From: Hormiphora californensis
Lineage: Eukaryota; Ctenophora; Tentaculata; Cydippida; Pleurobrachiidae
Assembly (NCBI GenBank): GCA_020137815.1
Contig: CM035359.1
Location: forward strand, 4,374,032-4,438,031
Reading direction: 5' to 3'
DNA length: 64,000 nucleotides
The notes below the pieces were generated by a model. The model saw only the letters and a program-made list of their open reading frames with translations, did no database searches and was not told the DNA's origin. The first letter of the stretch is position 1; each line of letters starts with the position of its first letter. The position numbers and the translations under genes are program-made. Positions 60,920 through 64,000 of the stretch are shown piece after piece.

Positions 60920-61898
60920 GCTCGTGTCTCTAAACTATACCCCCACAATGGCTACCATATATAGAAACTTCAATTGAGCAACTGTATGTGATAATGGTAA
61001 TGGACTGAATCCTCCAGAGAAATATTGAGGAGCTCGTTAAATGGTTGTAGACAAGTTTCAATTTTCGAATACTCGGCTGGTTGGTAAGATGCTACAATAT
61101 ATAATCACGTACTGACAACACTACAACATCACATACTGATGTGGTTGATGCTCCCAGCACAAAACTGCCCATAGAACTTCTTTGCTCCCAGTTTCAGTAG
61201 ATCCTCGATGGTGAATTGCCACAAATGTAAAACATTATTTCGAGTTGCACTCGTCCTTTTTTCAATGATGTGAGCTTCACTACCTGTCAAAAAAGGGGTC
61301 ATTTGCATGATTAAGGGGAAACCCGAAATACTTGTATTCAACGTCTGGCAACATGGCTCAGGTCGCGAGACTCTGGTTAAAGAGGAATCTCTAACTTTGA
61401 GAGGAGAGGGCACAAACAAGTACTTGTGAGAGTGTGCTCTGCCAATTTATTGGATAAATCAGTACCTAGTAAAGCACATTCTATGGCCATTCGAAGACCG
61501 ACAGGTCCAGCTCCAATTACTAAAATTTTCTTTCCGGTGGCGATAACATTTCCGCGGTATTCAGCCTGTTTCGCCCTTTCATCCAATATATCCCATATCG
61601 ATTGAGCACGCCAGTGGGTTATCCTCTTTTTTAGCTGGTGGTAAAATGCTATGGACTGGTTCGACTGATGGGTCGGGATCTGAAAGGGAGATATTAAAAA
61701 GCAATAGCATGGGAATAAAAACTTGCCAGCACCGTACTAGGTTTGTAAAACTATGCATGTAGTTATTAGTCAATGATTAATAATTATAATCATATTGGGT
61801 ACCTTATTTTCAATCTGTTTGAAGACATCAAGGAGCTCTTCTTGAGTTTTAGCAGACACAAAAGCATCAAACAGCTTCTCGATGGGCTTGCCAGACAT
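35064..61898 (-). CDS. MICAL: MICAL: F-actin methionine monooxygenase (19 exons)
   Basis: Exons in order: 61803-61898, 61466-61679, 61137-61283, 59165-59275, 58558-58680, 57783-57883, 57161-57292, then 52320-52391 and 52841-52939 on the PLUS strand, then 45476-45556, 45259-45343, 44869-44953, 44572-44700, 41766-42029, 41373-41559, 40039-40160, 39665-39805, 36446-39433, 35064-35130. All phases agree; total 5,244 nt, 1,747 residues plus stop. Domains: FAD/NADPH monooxygenase (about residues 1-490, GAGPVG dinucleotide motif and [14 protein letters not shown]), CH domain (about 525-625), LIM domain (about 645-710), then a disordered Ser/Thr/Pro-rich tail. MICALs oxidise actin Met44/Met47 and disassemble filaments. 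No bMERB Rab-binding domain was seen, a layout like vertebrate MICAL2. Exons 8-9 lie in an inverted segment. Several junctions are tandemly amplified. Confidence 0.93.
35100..35975 (-). repeat. 61-bp minisatellite, 14 copies of MICAL exon 19 acceptor
   Basis: The unit on the minus strand contains TTGTACTAAAACCCC, TATTTTTCAG|TTCACC and CTCCGACAGGATCGGACAG. That is a branch-point-like TACTAAAAC, a T-rich tract, an acceptor and the start of exon 19. The lowest-coordinate copy runs into the unique rest of exon 19. One partial copy lies apart at 36080-36118 beyond a CAGA/CAAA tract. Two units carry a one-base variation (ACGTCTGTCC) that changes frame. Confidence 0.95.
35976..36436. repeat. (CAGA)n/(CAAA)n tetranucleotide tract
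   Basis: About 460 bp of CAGA and CAAA tetranucleotides with minor variants in the intron just after MICAL exon 18. On the minus strand it is a T/G-rich run that reads open beyond the donor, creating a false protein extension of repeated CLFV. Confidence 0.95.
36446..39433 (-). CDS. MICAL: MICAL exon 18: large disordered tail
   Basis: A 2,988-nt exon open throughout, acceptor GTCCCTGCAG and donor TACAA|GTATGT, phase 2 to 2. It encodes about 995 residues rich in Ser, Thr, Pro, Arg and Lys with no recognisable globular domain. Internal repeats: three units of CQGSDVTR near 37.7 kb and four units of METKPVT near 37.2 kb. Two related basic motifs read ILAKYRKP and LVHKYKRP, with a REREST/SPR style typical of phosphorylated cytoskeletal linkers. 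It ends with a more ordered helix, [20 protein letters not shown]. Such single giant exons of low complexity are common in MICAL tails. Confidence 0.9.
39665..39805 (-). CDS. MICAL: MICAL exon 17: LIM domain, second zinc finger
   Basis: Acceptor CCTCACAG and donor TTGAG|GTAACT, phase 2 to 2. [20 protein letters not shown] then [14 protein letters not shown] closes the LIM domain with Cys-x2-His, like MICAL GKFYCKPH. The spacing before the last Cys (about 26 residues) is a little longer than usual. Confidence 0.88.
40039..40160 (-). CDS. MICAL: MICAL exon 16: LIM domain, first zinc finger
   Basis: Acceptor GTCTCCAG and donor GTTAG|GTAATT, phase 0 in and 2 out. [20 protein letters not shown] then [16 protein letters not shown] supplies Cys-x2-Cys-x17-His-x2-Cys and the first Cys pair of the second finger. 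A partial, transposon-interrupted second copy of its first 53 nt lies upstream in the gene direction (40237-41291). Confidence 0.92.
40108..41291 (-). repeat. 129-bp tandem duplication of MICAL intron 15/exon 16 junction
   Basis: Copy 1 is 40108-40236. Copy 2 is 40237-40271 continued at 41196-41291 after the mariner-like insertion. Each contains the end of intron 15, the acceptor and the first 53 nt of exon 16. Only copy 1 is attached to the rest of exon 16. Copy 2 leaves a decoy acceptor about 1 kb upstream in the gene direction. Confidence 0.88.
40272..41195. mobile_element. mariner-like non-autonomous element in duplicated MICAL exon 16
   Basis: 924 bp between TA dinucleotides. Left end TTAGGTTGTTCCATAAATAT; the right end is its exact inverse. 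Near-perfect inverted termini run for about 60 bp and then continue, more divergent, for some 150 bp. TTAGGTTG termini and TA target are typical of mariner elements. No transposase motif was found. The uninterrupted site is visible in the neighbouring copy at 40131-40150. Confidence 0.85.
41373..41559 (-). CDS. MICAL: MICAL exon 15: second half of CH domain
   Basis: Acceptor ATATCCCAG and donor AAG|GTGAGTG, phase 2 in and 0 out. [20 protein letters not shown] then [20 protein letters not shown] and [16 protein letters not shown] complete the CH domain. The AEREFGI..DK..MVxYLS pattern favours MICAL over EHBP1. Confidence 0.94.
41613..41681. repeat. Two adjacent hairpins in MICAL intron 14
   Basis: 41613-41648 has a 16-bp stem (GTTGGCTTTCGCCAGC, one mismatch) with a GCGA loop. 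41652-41681 has a perfect 13-bp stem (AGTTTAATCGCCC) with an AGCA loop. They sit only 54 bp upstream of exon 15 in the other direction of the intron (exon 15 starts at 41559). Confidence 0.75.
41766..42029 (-). CDS. MICAL: MICAL exon 14: basic linker and first half of CH domain
   Basis: Acceptor CTACACAG and donor AAACT|GTGAGTG, phase 2 to 2. A basic segment ([13 protein letters not shown]) that could be a nuclear localisation signal is followed by a linker. The CH domain then begins: [20 protein letters not shown] and [20 protein letters not shown]. [19 protein letters not shown] is the hallmark of type-2 CH domains of the MICAL/EHBP1 class. Confidence 0.94.
42155..44607 (-). repeat. 36-bp minisatellite, about 68 copies of MICAL exon 13 donor
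   Basis: The unit on the minus strand runs AGTACATCAACAAATATC, AAACAG|GTAGGG, TCCCCT. The first unit contains the true end of exon 13 and its 5' splice site; the rest fill the intron nearly to exon 14 (42029). Units differ at a few positions (GATATT/GATACT, GGGGAC/GAGGAC/GGAAAC). One variant series recurs eight units apart near 42.54 and 42.83 kb. In the exon 13 frame each unit reads AGG TAG, a stop. Confidence 0.95.
44572..44700 (-). CDS. MICAL: MICAL exon 13: RY linker before the CH domain
   Basis: Acceptor CCCTGCAG, phase 2 in and 2 out. [20 protein letters not shown] then [11 protein letters not shown] matches 'xYSIDPxTRYPNINxxFLRPxQVRHLYD'. The last 26 or so nucleotides and the donor CAG|GTAGGG are the first unit of the 36-bp array. 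The first donor gives the only productive junction I can see, because the frame meets TAG right after it. Confidence 0.9.
44869..44953 (-). CDS. MICAL: MICAL exon 12: end of monooxygenase
   Basis: Acceptor GATTCAAG and donor CCAA|GTGAGT, phase 1 in and 2 out. [20 protein letters not shown] then CTPGKLSS matches the MICAL 'PLEVLAERESLYxLLPQTTPEN' helix. Confidence 0.92.
45259..45343 (-). CDS. MICAL: MICAL exon 11: monooxygenase
   Basis: Acceptor CACTCTCAG and donor GAAG|GTAGGG, phase 0 in and 1 out. [20 protein letters not shown] then WMFKRYFE matches the MICAL 'PFWPxGTGxARGFLxAxDSAWMV' block. It includes the Trp beside the flavin seen in MICAL structures. Confidence 0.95.
45476..45556 (-). 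CDS. MICAL: MICAL exon 10: GD motif
   Basis: 27 codons, phase 0 to 0, acceptor TTTTTCAG and donor [29 protein letters not shown] then VGDSLLE carries the conserved GD motif of flavoprotein hydroxylases ([14 protein letters not shown] in MICAL). Confidence 0.93.
45664..45772. repeat. Dispersed repeat R, copy 1
   Basis: Shares ATTCAxxGCACCCGTCACTC, ATGCATTxATTTTTGAGG and nearby bases with 53484-53587 in the same orientation. Contains the common transposon-like phrase GGGGTCGTTCACGAAAAA. Confidence 0.65.
46200..46330. repeat. Short repeats in MICAL intron 9
   Basis: ACCTCGAGAxCTTTCxAACG and CATAGAACACCT occur at about 46053 and again at 46203 in the same direction, followed by a TATGGTTT run to 46330. 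Confidence 0.6.
46808..46880 (+). mobile_element. tRNA-like SINE fragment
   Basis: A-box-like AGCGGGGTGGTTAACGTGC and B-box GTGTTCGATGC with CGGACGCCTAACCG between. No paired acceptor stem; followed by an A-rich stretch (CAAACAAACAAATAAATT), as in SINE tails. Confidence 0.45.
47594..48532. mobile_element. Foldback transposon, 455-bp arms, ATA target duplication
   Basis: Arms 47594-48048 and 48078-48532 are near-identical reverse complements (I see two mismatches) around a 29-bp spacer. ATA occurs directly on both sides (47591-47593, 48533-48535). Termini are TAGTAGAGGCAATAATTACA. The same surrounding sequence exists without the element, inverted, near 49.50-49.54 kb: an empty site. Each arm has a 92-codon ORF read identically on opposite strands, which I take as chance. 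Confidence 0.85.
48682..49037. repeat. Palindrome, about 80-bp arms
   Basis: Left arm 48682-48767 (TTTCTCCAAGGGAGAAAGAT, GAGATACCCATAACTTTTT) is mirrored at 48958-49037, about 90% identical, around a 190-bp centre. Confidence 0.8.
49253..49335 (-). mobile_element. tRNA-derived SINE head
   Basis: On the minus strand: GGGTGGTGTAGTGGTAGCAC, then GCCTTCCATGCGCTAGGTC, then B box GGGTTCGATTC. The acceptor arm is not complementary. It sits inside one arm of the inverted duplication and is absent from the other arm, so it inserted after the duplication. Confidence 0.6.
49825..49830 (-). terminator. Crystallin polyadenylation signal
   Basis: AATAAA on the minus strand 62 nt after the crystallin stop codon, a usual distance for a compact gene. 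Confidence 0.5.
49892..50218 (-). CDS. Secreted Ca2+-binding beta/gamma-crystallin
   Basis: A 108-residue single-exon gene nested inside MICAL. The signal peptide [18 protein letters not shown] is followed by one beta/gamma-crystallin domain of two Greek-key motifs. Motif 1 is [14 protein letters not shown] with the calcium-binding signature NDQVSS. Motif 2 is [14 protein letters not shown] with NDEMSS. Both match the [ND][ND]xx[ST]S clamp and the aromatic-x6-Gly hairpin, so two calcium sites are expected. Five cysteines follow the signal peptide, in keeping with an extracellular protein. I chose the second ATG (50216-50218). The first, at 50240-50242, lies only about 20 bases from a TATA box and probably outside the transcript. 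Single-domain crystallins of this kind are known from sponges and tunicates; the actual role is unknown. Confidence 0.88.
   Translation of the reverse strand: MKLFIVLCATLLVTAVHCDCPLETLVLFRHYGYGGEFRILTEDTPRLGGVSGEMEFNDQVSSYWAACGNWKCFEHYNFEGDFIVIEEGAQGGVPSLWNDEMSSCQKIV
50263..50270 (-). promoter_or_regulatory. TATA box of the crystallin gene
   Basis: TTTATAAA on the minus strand, 45 bases upstream of the chosen ATG. Transcription would start near 50235, giving a short 5' leader. Confidence 0.6.
50620..50770. repeat. Minisatellite, about 22 bp
   Basis: Seven irregular units of GATCAGATCACCCCA and variants (GATCAGATCCCCCAC). Confidence 0.75.
51446..51742. repeat. (GA)n followed by (CT)n, mirror/inverted purine tract
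   Basis: GA-rich 51446-51570 then CT-rich 51601-51742; the two can pair over more than 100 bp around a 30-bp centre. Confidence 0.9.
52320..52391 (+). CDS. MICAL: MICAL exon 8, on the opposite strand
   Basis: 24 codons, phase 0 to 0, acceptor TTACAG and donor AGG|GTAAGT, all on the plus strand. [20 protein letters not shown] then QFAR matches the MICAL 'QDYxDTExLLSxENVDQExLxxYAR' exon, which must follow exon 7. Intact coding and splice sites argue against a decayed copy. Confidence 0.9.
52496..52580. repeat. Short repeat of CTATACTTGT/CTATACTCGT
   Basis: About eight 10-bp units in the intron after exon 8. Confidence 0.8.
52841..52939 (+). CDS. MICAL: MICAL exon 9, on the opposite strand
   Basis: 33 codons, phase 0 to 0, acceptor CCTTCAG and donor [29 protein letters not shown] then [13 protein letters not shown] matches the MICAL 'EAADFSTxxxLPSLDFAxNHxGxPDVAMFDFT' segment and joins in phase to exon 10. 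Confidence 0.9.
53484..53587. repeat. Dispersed repeat R, copy 2
   Basis: Direct copy of 45664-45772, about 80% alike, lying 550 bp after MICAL exon 9 and 90 bp before the assembly gap. Confidence 0.65.
53614..53666. repeat. Hairpin, 15-bp stem, at the assembly gap
   Basis: CTCTTCCAGTCGTCG and its exact reverse complement around a 23-bp loop, followed by a G run and then the gap. Confidence 0.8.
53676..53775. other. Assembly gap, 100 N
   Basis: Exactly 100 N, the usual placeholder for unknown length. A poly-G run borders it on the left and (GA)n on the right. Confidence 1.
54958..55090. repeat. Tandem duplication, about 65 bp x2
   Basis: CTCTTATACTGGTGTCTGGT followed by GTTCTAACCCTTCTTCC and ACAGTCTAGCTAGGCAAG occurs twice in succession. 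The GTTCTAACCCT..ACAGTCTAGCTAGGCAAG part is also dispersed in the window (16.02 kb; inverted at 21.35-21.42 and, in part, 20.14-20.18 and 45.18-45.24 kb). Confidence 0.8.
55630..55909 (+). pseudogene. Frameshifted fragment, mobile-element-like
   Basis: Two overlapping frames read as one broken protein. The first has [20 protein letters not shown] with [13 protein letters not shown]. After a shift near 55.72-55.77 kb the second has [20 protein letters not shown] and ends [12 protein letters not shown] then a stop. The Arg-rich RRSAA..EQARE..RLRQR style resembles N-terminal regions of some Helitron-type replication proteins, but this is a weak impression. It could also be a decayed host gene. 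Confidence 0.3.
56249..56500. repeat. (GA)n microsatellite, 250 bp
   Basis: Long purine run with GGAG and AAAG variants. Confidence 0.97.
56563..56820 (+). CDS. Unrecognised ORF, 85 codons
   Basis: Open from ATG to TAA. It contains [16 protein letters not shown] and [17 protein letters not shown]. Part of it (NPFYxS ... LHMC) is loosely shared with the ORF at 21815-22027, which suggests a dispersed repeat rather than a gene. No family recognised. Confidence 0.2.
   Translation: MQFTEMPGEDPTIIFNSMIPVLVCLNPFYFSRMGHGQIFNALGTVVGGSNKLQELVDNSMTNSLHMCVSCGTGMYEGMQHYNMKC
56999..57171 (-). repeat. 31-bp minisatellite, six copies of MICAL exon 7 donor
   Basis: On the minus strand each unit carries CCTTAAAAAG|GTGATTT, then AAACACAGGGTGTT. 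The first (57157-57171) is the real exon 7 end; five more follow in the intron. The exon frame meets TAA two codons after each GT, so use of later donors would truncate the protein. Confidence 0.92.
57161..57292 (-). CDS. MICAL: MICAL exon 7: monooxygenase
   Basis: 44 codons, phase 0 to 0. [20 protein letters not shown] then [20 protein letters not shown] is a near-perfect MICAL signature ([24 protein letters not shown]). The acceptor is CTCTACCAG. The donor AAAAAG|GTGATT is the first of six tandem copies of the junction. Confidence 0.95.
57385..57625 (-). repeat. Minisatellite, about 30 bp, before MICAL exon 7
   Basis: About eight units of GTTAGGATTGTCATTTGGGA followed by a G-rich tract. 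On the minus strand each is CCTAAC plus a pyrimidine tract, like the branch point and tract of the true exon 7 acceptor about 90 bp away. No AG is repeated. Confidence 0.85.
57783..57883 (-). CDS. MICAL: MICAL exon 6: monooxygenase
   Basis: Acceptor CTAACCCAG and donor CAG|GTTATA, phase 1 in and 0 out. It reads [20 protein letters not shown] then [11 protein letters not shown], equivalent to the MICAL 'LAIAITANFVNRNTTAE..VEEISGVAFIFNQ' block. Confidence 0.92.
57985..58130. repeat. (GA)n microsatellite
   Basis: GA run with scattered variants in MICAL intron 5. Confidence 0.95.
58558..58680 (-). CDS. MICAL: MICAL exon 5: DG-motif region, divergent
   Basis: Acceptor CTCCCTCAG and donor AGAG|GTAAGTGG, phase 1 to 1. 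The exon aligns with the MICAL stretch that normally reads GADGRRNTLxGFxxKExRGKLA; here it is [20 protein letters not shown]. The Asp of the DG motif is Ser. The first half ([20 protein letters not shown]) is poorly conserved, as in other MICALs. Confidence 0.85.
58681..58771. repeat. (GA)n microsatellite abutting MICAL exon 5 acceptor
   Basis: On the minus strand this is a (TC)n run that serves directly as the pyrimidine tract of exon 5 (acceptor at 58681-58682). Confidence 0.95.
59165..59275 (-). CDS. MICAL: MICAL exon 4: monooxygenase
   Basis: Acceptor TATTTCAG and donor AAAG|GTTCGT, phase 1 to 1. [20 protein letters not shown] followed by [17 protein letters not shown] matches the MICAL 'SIRQLQLxLLKVALxLG..xVEF' block. 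Confidence 0.93.
60829..60917. repeat. (CT)n microsatellite
   Basis: About 43 CT units in MICAL intron 3. Confidence 0.97.
61137..61283 (-). CDS. MICAL: MICAL exon 3: monooxygenase core
   Basis: Acceptor TTTGACAG and donor ATCA|GTATGT, phase 1 to 1. [20 protein letters not shown] and [19 protein letters not shown] are among the most conserved MICAL segments. The acidic-basic EKR ending after the second Rossmann strand is intact. Confidence 0.95.
61466..61679 (-). CDS. MICAL: MICAL exon 2: FAD-binding GxGxxG
   Basis: Acceptor CCCTTTCAG and donor CTAG|GTACTG, phase 0 in and 1 out. It contains [19 protein letters not shown] and [17 protein letters not shown], then the Rossmann dinucleotide motif [20 protein letters not shown], the diagnostic FAD-binding loop of MICAL. 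Confidence 0.95.
61803..61898 (-). CDS. MICAL: MICAL exon 1 (start codon)
   Basis: ATG at 61896-61898 begins [20 protein letters not shown] and runs 32 codons to AAG|GTACCC, phase 0. This helix matches the N-terminal 'LFxxFVxAxT' stretch of MICAL monooxygenase domains. An upstream ATG five bases earlier is followed directly by TGA, so it was not used. Confidence 0.88.
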
Positions 61899-63100
61899 CA
61901 CATTTTTTTAGGTTCTGGGTACATACTAATGATGTTCAACATCAGATAATAACATTTGAAATACAGGAGAACATCAATAGATAAACGATAAATCTAACAC
62001 ATTCCAGTCTCGAGGAAACTAGAGTCAACAGCGTGTTCGTTGTCAACTTTGTTCTTAATAGGAGAGTCTGCACTCTGTGAAGTGTGAGGAACTGAATAAA
62101 AAGTTCCTCCGATAATCTTGTAAGATCATCATCATCATCATACGAATATTTAATATTCCGCTTTGTAGTCTACTGCTAGAAGAGCACTTACATATGCTAA
62201 ATCACACACAGGCAAAACTAACGACTTTCTAAAGCGGTGGAGCCTACTTCGAATCGCTCGGTAACACACACAATTGTATAAGCCCAGGCCATTCGAAGGA
62301 GGCTCCAATACACACAATTCAAGAAACTAATTAGAATAATTAATGTCTGTTGTCAATTAAGTCCTTGTATATACAATTTATATAACTATAAGAGTCCAGA
62401 TCTTCATGCATTAGATAATTAGTTAATAAATTAGTAGTTAATAAGTTAGTTAAAAACACGCATACACACATACTTCACTTCACACTTATGTCTTATTTCG
62501 CAATTTAAACCTCTGATTAAATAACATGGCACAGTTTGCAATTGTCTATGAAACGGGATCAGTTCATATACATAAGATAGTAAGCATGCCTTAACAGGTA
62601 GGTACCTAGCTCGTGGCCTGCCGCCAGACCCCGTTTTGAGTCTCAAAACGCGATAGTGCGCTCGAAATTGAGATTGGGTCGGTGCCGCCAGACAAACTGA
62701 CACCTTTGCCTGCGCTACAGTCCCCCAGCAGACAGCAGTCCTCCAGCAACGCATTTCAGATTTCAAGTCTAGGGCGGGCGCCGTTACGATCTGGGTGTTT
62801 GGAGGCCTGTTTACAGGTGCGCGCTGCCAAAAAAGTTGATTCGCTAAAACGGCTCTAACCGCCGAACCACTCAACCGTTTTGGCTAATTCAAAGTTTATC
62901 TGGTAGAGAATGTCAAGCCCTAACCCCAACCCAAACCCCAACCCTAACCCTAACCCCACTTTAGCCCTAACCCTAAAAAACCGTTTGTCAGCACTCCCAA
63001 AACACCCAGATTTTAACGCTGGCCGTCCAGGGCGGGCCTGGTAAAAAAATGTGCACACTGGTGCAGCTTTGAAAATTTACAGGCGAAATCTTGGTGCGCG
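61899..63100. other. Upstream region of MICAL
   Basis: Should contain the MICAL promoter and 5' leader, but I see no convincing TATA box or first non-coding exon. ORFs at 62.4-63.0 kb are unremarkable. Confidence 0.4.
62915..62977. repeat. Interstitial CCCTAA/CCCCAA tract
   Basis: About ten imperfect units of CCCTAA and CCCAA, the complement of the animal telomere repeat TTAGGG with variants. Confidence 0.7.
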
Positions 63101-63205
63101 TAAAAAAACAACCCCAACACCGTCACGCGCAAAAATAAAATTGACGCCGCGCATGCGCGCGCTGTTTTTTGCTTTAAAAAATCCGATCCCGGCCGGATTG
63201 TTCAC

Positions 63206-63360
63206 TAAAGTCGGATTTTTTGAAGTTGTCACCCCAAAATGACCGCGCATGTGAAATTTATCAATTTTGACGCGCACACCACACGTTAACATGTGATGTG
63301 ACGCGCAAAAACATTCCGCGCACGAAAAGGGGGGTGACAACTTCAAAAAATCCGACTTTA
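63206..63360. mobile_element. MITE, 155 bp, 33-bp inverted termini
   Basis: Left end TAAAGTCGGATTTTTTGAAG, then TTGTCACCCC; the right end is its exact inverse. The interior is rich in GCGCG motifs. Single ends of the same family lie at 16557-16594 and 24228-24320. Confidence 0.85.
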
Positions 63361-63493
63361 AAGTGTAAGCGAAACAACAACGAACTGGCTGCGCGTCCCG
63401 CAACGTTGCGCATGTGAATCTCTCCGGTGAGATCGTTATGCGCAACGAATGCGCGACGCGCAGCCAGTTCGTTGTTGTTTCGCTTACACTTTA
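63359..63493. mobile_element. MITE, 135 bp, 38-bp inverted termini
   Basis: Left end AAAGTGTAAGCGAAACAACA, continuing ACGAACTGGCTGCGCG; the right end is its exact inverse. It abuts the preceding MITE, sharing the TTTA junction. Confidence 0.85.
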
Positions 63494-64000
63494 GGCTTCC
63501 CTATCTGTGTTTTCGAAACTATGGGACTTCGGTCAGTTTGTGTGCTGATCGGGAGTCTAAAAGAAGATGGAGAATGTGTCAAACTCCGCTAGCCGACCAC
63601 AGGGAGGATGCCGAAACCCATTTTCTTAAAAAGGGTTTTTTGATTTGATTTGATAAGAGCGGTTGCCATGGGCGTGAACCCCTGTTGGGGACCCTACGCA
63701 CAGGGCCAATCACTTAGTGATACCAGCACCGCTAATGATGGCCGTGAGGTATGAGGGGGCGGGAGTTCCCATTTGTGGGGCCGACTAGAAATGGGAAGGG
63801 TTATGGGGGGCATAACCCTGGTGGGGAAAGGCGACTGCTGCGGGGGAGGTGAGGGGGGTTGCAGCAGTCGTCTTTGGGATGCGCTGCATTGCGCGCTTCT
63901 ATGTCGTTGTACACATTGCAGTCCTTCCTTTTGATTTTTGTTGTACTGGTTTCTAGGTATGTTGGTTGGTTGGTTGGTATGAGCGGCTGGTGATTTGGGG
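63494..64000. other. Non-coding end of window
   Basis: G-rich sequence with GTTGGTTGGTTGG near the end. No gene recognised. Confidence 0.4.

Overview
The window is eukaryotic, from an intron-rich invertebrate animal genome. Coding sequence is split into short exons with GT..AG junctions and consistent phases. The rest is packed with (GA)n/(CT)n microsatellites, minisatellites and short inverted-repeat transposons. A secreted calcium-binding beta/gamma-crystallin and a MICAL gene fit an early-branching animal such as a sponge, but nothing here proves the lineage.

Layout. (1) 1-16.4 kb, minus strand: a RhoGEF of the ARHGEF3/NET1 type. Five DH-domain exons lie at 1-1.35 kb, and a phase-compatible upstream exon lies at 16.2-16.4 kb. 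The 15-kb intron between them contains about 12 kb (2.59-14.59 kb) that looks like unpolished sequence, full of distorted homopolymers and without trustworthy ORFs. (2) 16.5-35 kb: mostly intergenic, with microsatellites, several small transposons and one possible 90-residue gene at 20.3-20.6 kb. (3) 35.06-61.9 kb, minus strand: a complete MICAL gene in 19 exons, assembled here by eye with phases agreeing at every junction (5,244 nt, 1,747 residues). It encodes an FAD monooxygenase domain, a CH domain, a LIM domain and a 1,000-residue disordered tail. I saw no C-terminal bMERB domain. (4) Nested inside it at 49.9-50.2 kb, a single-exon secreted beta/gamma-crystallin with its own TATA box. (5) 62-64 kb: repeats and two abutting MITEs.

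Two things stand out. First, several MICAL exon-intron junctions have become tandem arrays. The exon 13 donor is repeated about 68 times (36-bp unit), the exon 7 donor six times (31 bp) and the exon 19 acceptor fourteen times (61 bp). The start of exon 16, with its acceptor, is duplicated, and the extra copy was then split by a mariner-like element. The RhoGEF upstream exon is likewise preceded by about five short units ending in an acceptor-like AAACAG. Second, MICAL exons 8 and 9 lie on the opposite strand from the other 17. This means an inversion, either real or made by assembly, of a segment that includes a nested palindrome cluster (47.5-49.6 kb) and perhaps the 100-N gap at 53.7 kb.

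Both main genes act on the actin cytoskeleton: the RhoGEF would activate RhoA-type GTPases and MICAL oxidises F-actin methionines. Their adjacency may be chance.
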